A stretch of DNA of 46,244 nucleotides, from NCBI GenBank assembly GCA_900473415.1, contig UCLR01000024.1, positions 1-46,244 on the forward strand, in the 5' to 3' direction. Positions 15,650 through 23,071 of this stretch are shown piece by piece. This DNA comes from Hyphomicrobiales bacterium (GTDB lineage Bacteria > Pseudomonadota > Alphaproteobacteria > Rhizobiales > Beijerinckiaceae). The notes under the pieces were generated by a model. The model saw nothing but the letters and a program-made list of their open reading frames with translations, ran no database searches and was not told the origin of the DNA. Position numbers and translations under genes: made by a program. The stretch's first letter is position 1, and the number at the start of each line of letters is the position of its first letter.

Positions 15650-16582
15650 AGCGCCGCCACGGGCGGCGCACGCTACATGGCCGAGTGCGCCGAATACCTC
15701 CAGCTCGGCGACCGGACCCGGCATGTACGCCGCCAGATCCTCGAGCACACCTGGGACGAGGCGCTGAAGCCGGGATCGTCGAAGTCCTTCGCCGACATGC
15801 CGATCGAGCGCTTCGACCTCGCCGCCATCTATGTCCTGCGGGATCGCAAGGCGCTGCTGCCGGAGGCGGCCAACAGCCGCGTCAAGGCGCTGCGCCAGGT
15901 CTTCGCCTGGGCGACGCAGCCCAACGTCGCCCTCGCCAAGAGCAACCTCGCGCGAGACGTGCCTTACTTCAAAGGCAAGGGCGAGGGCTTCCATACCTGG
16001 ACGATCGACGAGGTGCGCCAGTTCGCCAAGCGCCATCCCATGGGCACGAAGGCCCATCTCGCGCTCGGCTTGCTGCTCTTCACCGGTGTGCGCCGATCAG
16101 ACGTGATTAAGCTCGGCCGGCAGATGCGGCGCGACGGCTGGCTGCACTTCACCGAGTTCAAGGGCCGCGAGCGCAAGCCGAAGTTCCGACAGCTTCCGCT
16201 GCTGTCGGTGCTCGATCGCATCATCGCGGCGTCGCAGCTCGGCAATATGACCTTCCTCGTCACTGAGTTCGACCGGCCATTCACCCCCGACGGATTCGGC
16301 AACTGGTTCCGCGAGCGCTGCGTCGAGGCCGGCGTGCCCGGCCGGGCGCACGGCCTTCGCAAGGCGGGCGCGACGATTGCCGCGGAGAACGGCGCGACCG
16401 AACACATGCTCATGTCGATCTACGGCTGGGAGAGCCCCAAGCAGGCGGCGCTCTATACGAAAAAGGCCCGCCGCAAGAAGCTTGCGCAGGCCGGAATGCG
16501 TTACCTCGATCTAGGCGATCTCGACGGCATCGAAGACCTCGACATCGAGGAGGACGAGAGCCGCGAAGAGGACGAAGCCTGA
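15650..16582 (+). pseudogene. Tyrosine integrase lacking its N-terminal arm-binding part
   Basis: From about 15650 the frame shows integrase homology: DRTRHVRRQILEH, then ALLPEAANSRVKALRQVFAWA of the core-binding domain, GVRRSDVIKLG with the first catalytic arginine, HGLRKAG with the H-x-x-R pair, IYGWESPKQAALYTKKA with Trp and the catalytic Tyr. The catalytic domain is complete and the C-terminus is acidic. What lies upstream of about 15650 in this frame is only the antisense of the chaperone gene, so the usual N-terminal region of perhaps 60-100 residues is missing. ATG 15677 could start a short product. The gene points at the tRNA-Phe 3' end, its probable attachment site. Confidence 0.75.
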
Positions 16583-16589
16583 ACGGATG

Positions 16590-16627
16590 TTTCCCACTTT
16601 TCCAAGCCGGTTGTGCCCGGTGGGAAA
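16590..16627. repeat. Inverted repeat between integrase and tRNA-Phe
   Basis: TTTCCCAC (16590-16597) and GTGGGAAA (16620-16627) are perfect 8-base arms around a 22-base centre that itself has a CCGG..CCGG palindrome. It begins eight bases after the integrase stop. It may be a recombinase or Xis arm site, or a weak terminator. Confidence 0.4.
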
Positions 16628-16672
16628 AATCGGCCGAAAAAGCTAAGTGATTTCAGTCTTTGGGGAAATGAA

Positions 16673-16748
16673 TGGTGCCCAGGGGCGGAATCGAACCACC
16701 GACACTGCGATTTTCAGTCGCATGCTCTACCAACTGAGCTACCTGGGC
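16673..16748 (-). tRNA. tRNA-Phe (GAA)
   Basis: The minus strand folds as a full 76-base tRNA with encoded CCA. The acceptor stem is GCCCAGG/CCTGGGC, the D-arm GCTC..GAGC, the anticodon stem TGCGA/TCGCA with loop CTGAAAA (anticodon GAA), and the T-arm contains GGTTCGATTCC. The 3' end faces the truncated integrase about 90 bases away, so this gene is the likely phage attachment site and was kept intact by the integration. Confidence 0.96.
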
Positions 16749-16787
16749 GCCGCGGGGGCGTCTTGCGCCGCCCGTGTTGGTGGGGGC

Positions 16788-16816
16788 GATATAGAGGCTG
16801 TCGTCTGGCCTGTCCA
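16788..16816 (-). promoter_or_regulatory. Promoter of tRNA-Phe
   Basis: On the minus strand TGGACA (16816-16811) and TATATC (16793-16788) are separated by exactly 17 bases, close to the sigma-70 consensus. Transcription would start near 16780, about 30 bases before the mature tRNA 5' end. Confidence 0.65.
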
Positions 16817-16915
16817 GTCACTTCAGCCGGCTTTCTTCACCGGTGTGGATAGCCGCTTGCGGCTCCCGCCCGCCTGACGCCAAACGCGTGCTGGGAGCAT
16901 CGCTGCAGGCCGGGT

Positions 16916-17248
16916 TCAGGCCGGCAGCGGACTGTCCGCGCGCCATCCGGCGTGGCCGAGCACGGCCGCCAGCTGGTCGATCGCGATAAGAGCCTCGCGG
17001 CGCGCCTTCTCCGATTCGGCGATTGCTGCCTGGCCGTAGAGCAGACGTGCGAAGGCGATCACGCTGGTCACCACCTGGAAAGAGGCGTCCTGCAGGGCAG
17101 GGGTGGCCTCCGCCGTGTCGTGGAGCCGCGCAACATGCAGCTCGGCGCTCTCCTGCAGGGCCTTGGCGTTGAGCACACCGGCCTTGAGCACGTCGGCGCG
17201 CAGCGTCTCGATGTCGCCCGCCAGCCGGTCTTTCGTCGTCGCAGCCAT
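16916..17248 (-). CDS. Small helical protein of unknown function
   Basis: The 110-residue product (MAATTKDRLAGDIETLRADVL at the start) is almost entirely alpha-helical by composition, with heptad-like spacing and no cysteine or signal peptide. The centre, ALQDASFQVVTSVIAFARLLYGQ, is more hydrophobic. It has some resemblance in style to phasin-like or DUF helical bundle proteins, but no family is recognised. It stands alone between tRNA-Phe and the LacI gene, on the same strand as both. The 167 bases between its end and the tRNA contain only the tRNA promoter. Confidence 0.6.
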   Translation of the reverse strand: MAATTKDRLAGDIETLRADVLKAGVLNAKALQESAELHVARLHDTAEATPALQDASFQVVTSVIAFARLLYGQAAIAESEKARREALIAIDQLAAVLGHAGWRADSPLPA

Positions 17249-17367
17249 GGGTCCTCCATCAGGGAGACGTTGTCGGTCTTCGAAAATAGCATCGAAGCCG
17301 GCGTCCGGCAGCGGGAAGCCGCTCGCTTGGTTACCGCTTCTTCCAATCGCCGCGGCGACCGCGAAGC

Positions 17368-18432
17368 TCAGCCGCCGACGCTCTCGATCGGCGCAGGCGG
17401 ATGGTGCGGCACACTGACGGTATGCGCCGCATCCCCGCCCCAGAGCGCGGTGAGCTGCGCCACCACATACTGGCCGAAGCTCTCATAGGGGATGCGGATC
17501 GAGGTCAGCCAGGGCGCGATCCAGCGGTTGATGGCGTTGCCGTCGATGCCGATCAGCGTGCAGCGACCGGGGATGGCGATGCCGCTCTCCGCCGCCAGGC
17601 GATAGGCGCCATAGGCGATCATGTCGCTGACGCAGAGCACGCCGTCCGGCCAGCCGCCGGCTTCCACGAGATTCCGCGCGGCGGCATAGCCGAGCTCGAT
17701 ATGGGAGAGGCCGGGAGCGCTGCCGCGCCGGATCTCCTCGGCGGGCACGCCGCGCGCGGCGAGCCGCTCGATGAAGCCCTCGGCGCGCTCGGCCGTGCTG
17801 GAGGCGTTCTGCGCGGCCATCAGCACCGCGGGCTGCCGGACGCCGGCCGCCAGCAGATAGTCGGCGGCGTCGGCGCCGGCCTTCCGGTTGTCGATGCCGA
17901 CATAGGCGCCGCCACCCAGCGGGTTGCGCCGCGCGACGAAGACCATCGGGTCGTGCCGCCTCACGGCCTCGGCGAGGCCGGGGCTGCGCACGGCGCCGAC
18001 CATGACGTAACCGGCGACGAACTGGTCGCGCATGGCGCGCAGATAATCGTCCTGCAGATCGGCGCGGTCATGGGTGTCGCAGAGGATCATGACAAAGCCG
18101 GCATCGCGCAGCGCCGCTTCCGTCGAGACCGCGATCGCCGCCATCGCTGGATTGTCGAGATTGGGCGCCAGCATCGCCACCACGCGGCTGGCGCGGCGTT
18201 TGAGTGCTCGCCCCACGGGATTCGGCCGGTAGCCCAGCCGGTCTATGGCGGCTTCGACCCGCGCGACGGTCTCAGTCGAGGCTCGCCCGCGCTTGCCGTT
18301 GACGATGCGCGAAACCGTCGCGACCGAGACGCCCGCCTCGCGGGCAACGGTCGCGAGCGAAGCCGCGCGGTGCGCCGCTTTCGCAGGCTTCGCCTGTGCC
18401 GTTGCCGCGATTTTGGCCGCCTTGGCCGTCAT
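17368..18432 (-). CDS. LacI-family transcriptional repressor of the sugar operon
   Basis: The 354-residue protein has an alanine/lysine-rich N-terminal arm, then the LacI helix-turn-helix and hinge: LATVAREAGVSVATVSRIVNG followed by LGYRPNPVGRALKRR. A periplasmic-binding-protein-like effector domain takes up the rest (VVAMLAPNLDNPAMAAIA, VGIDNRKAG, LIGIDGNAINRWIAPWLTSIR). The start was set at ATG 18432 (ATG 18435 is adjacent), because GGAGGAGG lies directly upstream; the open frame beyond is not conserved-looking. It is divergent from the binding protein gene and faces a perfect 20-bp palindrome with a central CG, the standard LacI operator shape. The effector is presumably an alpha-glucoside, inferred from the operon. 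Confidence 0.88.
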   Translation of the reverse strand: MTAKAAKIAATAQAKPAKAAHRAASLATVAREAGVSVATVSRIVNGKRGRASTETVARVEAAIDRLGYRPNPVGRALKRRASRVVAMLAPNLDNPAMAAIAVSTEAALRDAGFVMILCDTHDRADLQDDYLRAMRDQFVAGYVMVGAVRSPGLAEAVRRHDPMVFVARRNPLGGGAYVGIDNRKAGADAADYLLAAGVRQPAVLMAAQNASSTAERAEGFIERLAARGVPAEEIRRGSAPGLSHIELGYAAARNLVEAGGWPDGVLCVSDMIAYGAYRLAAESGIAIPGRCTLIGIDGNAINRWIAPWLTSIRIPYESFGQYVVAQLTALWGGDAAHTVSVPHHPPAPIESVGG

Positions 18433-18518
18433 CATCCTCCTCCGGCGTTTCGTGAACGGCCGCGGCCGACAGGAAAATCCAAAGCCGGCTAATGCAGCAA
18501 TGCCGCCTGGCCGGCCGG

Positions 18519-18547
18519 TTGACAAGTAAGGCAAACGTTTGCCTTAG
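18519..18547 (+). promoter_or_regulatory. Sugar operon promoter overlapped by LacI-type operator
   Basis: TTGACA (18519-18524) is a consensus -35 box. It is followed by the perfect palindrome TAAGGCAAAC/GTTTGCCTTA (18527-18546) with a central CpG. The matching -10 region would begin at about 18542 and is poor, so the palindrome occupies the spacer and -10. A repressor bound here would block the rightward operon and probably also the LacI gene itself. Confidence 0.78.
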
Positions 18548-18598
18548 TGGATGTCAAGACGCCCGCCGAGGCGTCGCCGAACAGGGATGGAGACGTTG

Positions 18599-19879
18599 AT
18601 GCAGAGGAAGCACTGGATTTCCGCGGCCGCTTTGGCGGCTGGCCTTGCCTGGAGCGGTTTCGCCCAGGCCCAGACCACGGTGCGCATCGCCTGGTATTCC
18701 GACGGGAACGAGGGCGAGGTCGTCTCCGACCTGTTGAAGCGCTTCGAAGCGCAGAACAAGGACATCAAGGTCGTGCTCGACCAGGTGCCCTACAAGGCGA
18801 TCACCGAGAATCTCCCCGTTCAGCTCGCTTCGGGGCAGGGGCCGGACATCGCTCGCGTGGTCGATCTCGGCGGCGTCGCGCGCTATGCGCTCGATCTGCG
18901 GCCCTATCTCAAGGATGCGAGTTACTGGGAGAAGAATTTCGGGCCGTTCCTGCCCTGGATGCGCCCCGAAGGTGATTCCAGCGCCATCACCGGCTTCATG
19001 ACGCAGCTCACCGTCTCCGGCCCCTTCGTCAACAAGACGCTGTTCGAGCAGTCCGGCATTGCCATGCCGGGCGCCAAGGCGACCTGGGAGGAGTGGGGCA
19101 AGGCGGTGAAGGACGTCGCCGCCAAGGCGCAGGCGCCATTCCCGCTGGCGATGGACCGCTCCGGCCACCGCTTCTTCTCGGTCGCGATCTCGGAAGGCGC
19201 GAAGGTCTTCGACGAGAAGGGCGAGCCGGCCGTGATCGACGAGGGCTTCAAGCGCGGCGCCAAGCTCGTCTACGACTGGCACAACAACGGCGTGATGAAG
19301 AAGGAGCTCTGGGGCTCGGTCTCGGGCACCGCCTATCGCGGCGCCAATGACGAGTTCAAGAACGCCCAGGTCGTGATGTACCAGTCCGGCTCCTGGCAGA
19401 TCGCTCAGTTCGACAAGACCGTCGGCGACGCCTTCGATTGGATCGCCGTGCCGGCTCCCTGCGGCAGCGTCGGCGTCTGCTCGGGCATGCCGGGCGGCGC
19501 GGGGCTCGTCGCGATCAAGACGACGAAGAGCCCGGAAGCCGTCGCCAAGGTGATGGACTATCTGGCGAGCGAGCCTGTGCTGAGCGAGTTCTATGCCCGC
19601 TCGCTCTTCGTGCCGGGCCATCTCGGCATCGCCGCCAAGGGGCTCGACTATCAGGGCGCGAGCGGACCGGCCAAGGCCGCGCTCAAGGTCTTCTCGGATC
19701 AGGTGGCGCAGCTCTCCCCGGTCGCCTACAAGCTGCAGGGCTACGTCAACAATCGCATCATCTTCAACGCGACGATCAGCCGGCTCGGCCAGGCGATCTC
19801 GGGCGAGGGCACGCTCGACGAGGCGTTCAAGCGCATCGAGTCGGACATCGCCCAACAGATCGCCGAGCGTAAGAAGTAG
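18599..19879 (+). CDS. Sugar ABC transporter substrate-binding protein
   Basis: The 426-residue product starts MQRKHWISAAALAAGLAWSG with a Sec signal peptide cleaved after AQA, and continues TTVRIAWYSDGNEGEVVSDLL, LVQLASGQGPDIARV-like and QVVMYQSGSWQIAQF segments of the family 1 extracellular solute-binding fold. ATG 18599 was preferred to the upstream ATG at 18587, because GGAG lies six bases before it and the signal peptide then has normal length. It captures the sugar in the periplasm for the two permeases encoded next. It is the first gene of the operon, behind the palindromic operator. Confidence 0.88.
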   Translation: MQRKHWISAAALAAGLAWSGFAQAQTTVRIAWYSDGNEGEVVSDLLKRFEAQNKDIKVVLDQVPYKAITENLPVQLASGQGPDIARVVDLGGVARYALDLRPYLKDASYWEKNFGPFLPWMRPEGDSSAITGFMTQLTVSGPFVNKTLFEQSGIAMPGAKATWEEWGKAVKDVAAKAQAPFPLAMDRSGHRFFSVAISEGAKVFDEKGEPAVIDEGFKRGAKLVYDWHNNGVMKKELWGSVSGTAYRGANDEFKNAQVVMYQSGSWQIAQFDKTVGDAFDWIAVPAPCGSVGVCSGMPGGAGLVAIKTTKSPEAVAKVMDYLASEPVLSEFYARSLFVPGHLGIAAKGLDYQGASGPAKAALKVFSDQVAQLSPVAYKLQGYVNNRIIFNATISRLGQAISGEGTLDEAFKRIESDIAQQIAERKK

Positions 19880-19884
19880 GACGC

Positions 19885-20919
19885 ATGGCCGCGGCCGAGA
19901 CAGACCCGCGCCCTCGGGGCGCGGATGCCGCCGGCCCCGTGGCCGGCCTCCTGGCCGCGCCGCTCGCGCTCCTGATGCGCCTTGTCGATTGGCCGATGCG
20001 CGCGCTGCAGCGCGCCGTCGGCGAGCGGCGGATGGCCTATGTCTTCCTGCTGCCCAATCTCGGCTTCTTCTCGCTCTTCGTCTTCCTGCCGCTCGTCATC
20101 AACTTCGTCTTCTCGGTGACGGGTGGGGCAGGGCTCTTCCCTTCCGAGCGCCCCTTCGTCGGGGCGCAGCAATACGCCTATCTCTTCGACTGCGCCTCCT
20201 TCCTCGATCCGTCCTCCTGTCGCGAGGATCATTTCTGGCGCGGCGTCTACAACACCGCCCGCTTCACCGTCTTCCAGGTCACGGCGATGGTGCTGTTCTC
20301 GCTGCTGACAGCCGTGGTGCTGAACATGAAGATCCGCGCGCGCGGCTTCTTCCGGGCGGTCTATTTCTTCCCGGTGCTGCTCTCGCCGGTCGTGGTGGCG
20401 CTGACCTGGAAATGGATCCTCCAGCGCGACGGGCTGCTCAATGCCGCGATCACCTCGCTCGGCGGCGAGCGCATCCTGTTCCTGGTCGATCCGTCGTGGG
20501 CGATGTTCTGGGTCGTCTTCGTCTCGATCTGGGCCCATATGGGCTGCTACACGCTGATCCTGCTCGCGGGTCTGCAGGCGATTCCCGCCGATCTCTACGA
20601 GGCGGCCGAGATGGACGCGACGCCGCGCTGGCGTGTGTTCTGGCGCATCACCTTGCCGCTGCTCTGGCCGAACATGGTCGTGGTGATCGTGCTGGCGCTG
20701 ATCCGCGGCGTGCAGACCTTCGATGAGGTCTTCGTGCTCACCGGCGGCGGGCCCGGCACCGCCACGCTGATGATCGTGCACTACATCTACGAGACCGCCT
20801 TCGCGAACCAGGTCCAGAATTTCGGGCTGGCAGCCGCGGCCTCCGTCGTGCTCGGCATCGTGCTCTTCGCGCTGACGCTGGCCCAGCTCGCCGCGAGCCG
20901 GCGCAAGGGGGCGGCATGA
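19885..20919 (+). CDS. Sugar ABC transporter permease 1 (MalF-like)
   Basis: The 344-residue inner-membrane protein has an unusually long hydrophilic N-terminal arm (1-48), then six or so membrane segments starting at MAYVFLLPNLGFFSLFVFLPL. The cytoplasmic EAA loop is clear: YEAAEMDATPRWRVFWRITLP around residues 240-260, which docks on the ATPase. The segment FDEVFVLTGGGPGTAT is a typical late loop of this class. It starts five bases after the binding protein stop codon and its stop overlaps the next permease as ATGA. Confidence 0.88.
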   Translation: MAAAETDPRPRGADAAGPVAGLLAAPLALLMRLVDWPMRALQRAVGERRMAYVFLLPNLGFFSLFVFLPLVINFVFSVTGGAGLFPSERPFVGAQQYAYLFDCASFLDPSSCREDHFWRGVYNTARFTVFQVTAMVLFSLLTAVVLNMKIRARGFFRAVYFFPVLLSPVVVALTWKWILQRDGLLNAAITSLGGERILFLVDPSWAMFWVVFVSIWAHMGCYTLILLAGLQAIPADLYEAAEMDATPRWRVFWRITLPLLWPNMVVVIVLALIRGVQTFDEVFVLTGGGPGTATLMIVHYIYETAFANQVQNFGLAAAASVVLGIVLFALTLAQLAASRRKGAA

Positions 20920-21968
20920 GCCTCGCAGCCCGCATGATGACGGCCCGCCGCAGGCCCGGCCGCTGGCATTGGACCGATATGGCGGCCTATGCCTATCTCT
21001 CGCTCGGTGTCGTGCTGATGTTCGGCCCGGTGCTCTGGCTGGGCCTGTCTTCCTTCAAGACCCAGGCCGGACTGCTCGAATTCCCGCCCTCGCTGCTGCC
21101 GATGTCGCAGCGAGAGGTCGCGGTGCCCGGCCAGAGTCAGAAGCTGCCGCTCTACGAAGTCACAATGCCGGACGGGTCGACGCGCGCGCTGGCGCAGCTC
21201 CGCCGCATCGGCATCCAGGCACAGATGGTGGACCCGGCCAATCCGGGCGAGATCATCCGCGTGCCGATAGACAAGCGCACGCCGGTGCGCCAGTTCAGGC
21301 TCGCCACCGAGAACTACACCGAGCCCCTGGAGCGCTTCGCCTTCACGCGCTTCCTCTGGAACTCGGTCTTCGTCACCATCGTCGCGACGATCATCACGCT
21401 GATCATCAACTCGATGGCGGCCTATGCGCTCTCGATCTACGAGTTCCGTGGCAAGACGGCGGTGATGCTGTTGGTGATCGGCACGCTGATGATCCCGATC
21501 ACCATCATCCTCGTGCCTGTCTACCTCGTCGTCACCAAGCTGGGCCTCGTCAATTCGCTCTGGGCGGTAATCCTGCCTGGTGCCGCGACGCCGACCGGCG
21601 TCTTCCTGCTCAGGCAATACATGCTGACCCTTCCGCGCGACCTGATCGAGGCCGCGCGCATGGACAAGGCCTCGGAGTGGCAGATCTACTGGCGCATCGT
21701 CATGCCGCTCGCCATGCCGGCGCTGGCGGTGCTGGCGATCTTCTCGATCATGTGGCGCTGGAACGAGTTCCTCTGGCCGCTCGCCGTCCTCACCAAGACG
21801 GAGGCCTACACGCTGCAGATCGGCCTCAACGCCTTCCAGGGCGAGCTGCAGACGCAGTGGCACTATCTGCTGGCCATGACGGTGGTGACGCTTCTGCCGG
21901 TCGCGCTCGTCTTCGTCTTCCTGCAGCGCTTCATCACCACAGGCATCGCCAACACGGGCATGAAATGA
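20916..21968 (+). CDS. Sugar ABC transporter permease 2 (MalG-like)
   Basis: The 350-residue permease has a first membrane segment at about residues 24-45 (YLSLGVVLMFGPVLWLGLSSF), then a large periplasmic insertion (50-140) and five further segments. The EAA loop reads IEAARMDKASEWQIYWRIVMP. The final part, LWPLAVLTKTEAYTLQIGL, is the usual MalG-type signature. The periplasmic insertion is longer than in E. coli MalG, as in alpha-glucoside transporters of rhizobia. It is coupled to the preceding gene by a four-base overlap. Confidence 0.88.
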   Translation: MSLAARMMTARRRPGRWHWTDMAAYAYLSLGVVLMFGPVLWLGLSSFKTQAGLLEFPPSLLPMSQREVAVPGQSQKLPLYEVTMPDGSTRALAQLRRIGIQAQMVDPANPGEIIRVPIDKRTPVRQFRLATENYTEPLERFAFTRFLWNSVFVTIVATIITLIINSMAAYALSIYEFRGKTAVMLLVIGTLMIPITIILVPVYLVVTKLGLVNSLWAVILPGAATPTGVFLLRQYMLTLPRDLIEAARMDKASEWQIYWRIVMPLAMPALAVLAIFSIMWRWNEFLWPLAVLTKTEAYTLQIGLNAFQGELQTQWHYLLAMTVVTLLPVALVFVFLQRFITTGIANTGMK

Positions 21969-21984
21969 GCGGAACGGGTTTCCC

Positions 21985-23052
21985 ATGGCCGAACTGAAGC
22001 TCTCCGGCGTTCGCAAGGCCTATGGCTCGGCGACGGTGCTGCACGGCATCGATCTCGACGTTGCGGACGGCGAATTCGTCGTCTTCGTCGGCCCCTCCGG
22101 CTGCGGGAAATCGACCCTGCTGCGCTCGATCGCGGGGCTGGAGGAGATCGGCGGCGGCTCGATCGCCATCGACGGCGCCGACGTTACCGATCTGCCGGCC
22201 TCCGAGCGTGGGCTCGCCATGGTGTTCCAGTCCTATGCGCTCTATCCGCATATGAGCGTCTACGCGAACATGGCCTTCGCGCTGGAGAACATGGGCTTCA
22301 AGCGCGACGAGATCGACAAGCGCGTCAGGCGCGCCGCCACCATGTTGCGCCTCACCGACTACCTGGAACGCAAGCCCAAGGCGCTCTCCGGCGGTCAGCG
22401 CCAGCGCGTCGCCATCGGCCGGGCCATCGTTCGCGATCCCAAGATCTTCCTCTTCGATGAGCCGCTTTCGAACCTCGATGCCGAATTGCGCGTCGCGACC
22501 CGCAAGGAACTCGCCGCCCTCCATGCCGAGATCGGCGGCACGATGATCTACGTCACCCACGATCAGGTCGAGGCGATGACGCTCGCCAACCGCATCGTGG
22601 TGCTGCAAGGCGGGAAGATCGAGCAGGTCGGCACGCCGCTCGAACTCTACAACCGCCCCGACAACCTCTTCGTTGCCGGCTTCATCGGCTCGCCGCGCAT
22701 GAACCTGCTGCCCGGTCGTGTCGTGCGGGCGGGGACCGTCGCGCTGGGCGAGGGCGCCCACGAGATCGCCTGCGCGACCGGGAGCCTCGCCGCTGGCAGC
22801 GCGGTCACGGCCGGCATCCGGCCCGAGCATCTGGCGCTGGCGCCTGCCGGCCAGGGTCTGCCGTTCGCCATTGAGCTCGTCGAGCGGCTGGGCGGCGAAA
22901 GCTATCTCTACGGGACGGCCGCCGGGCTGCCGCAGATCACGCTCCGGCTCGACGGCCAGAGCGAGCATGAGCGCGGCAGCACCGTCGCGCTCGCCTTCCC
23001 GCAGCAGAGCCTGCACCTGTTCGATGAAGCCGGCCGGGCGATCCGGTCCTGA
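21985..23052 (+). CDS. Sugar ABC transporter ATPase (UgpC/MalK-like)
   Basis: The 355-residue ATPase shows Walker A GPSGCGKST, Q-loop VFQSYALYPHMSV, signature LSGGQRQRVAIGRAI, Walker B IFLFDEPLSNLD and switch histidine in YVTHDQVEAMTLA. After residue 235 comes the OB-fold regulatory domain (TAGIRPEHLAL), the hallmark of the MalK/UgpC/MsmK class that powers carbohydrate importers. It lies 16 bases after the second permease. The same ATPase could serve other sugar transporters. Confidence 0.9.
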   Translation: MAELKLSGVRKAYGSATVLHGIDLDVADGEFVVFVGPSGCGKSTLLRSIAGLEEIGGGSIAIDGADVTDLPASERGLAMVFQSYALYPHMSVYANMAFALENMGFKRDEIDKRVRRAATMLRLTDYLERKPKALSGGQRQRVAIGRAIVRDPKIFLFDEPLSNLDAELRVATRKELAALHAEIGGTMIYVTHDQVEAMTLANRIVVLQGGKIEQVGTPLELYNRPDNLFVAGFIGSPRMNLLPGRVVRAGTVALGEGAHEIACATGSLAAGSAVTAGIRPEHLALAPAGQGLPFAIELVERLGGESYLYGTAAGLPQITLRLDGQSEHERGSTVALAFPQQSLHLFDEAGRAIRS

Positions 23053-23071
23053 GAGTGCCGAGAGAAATTCC

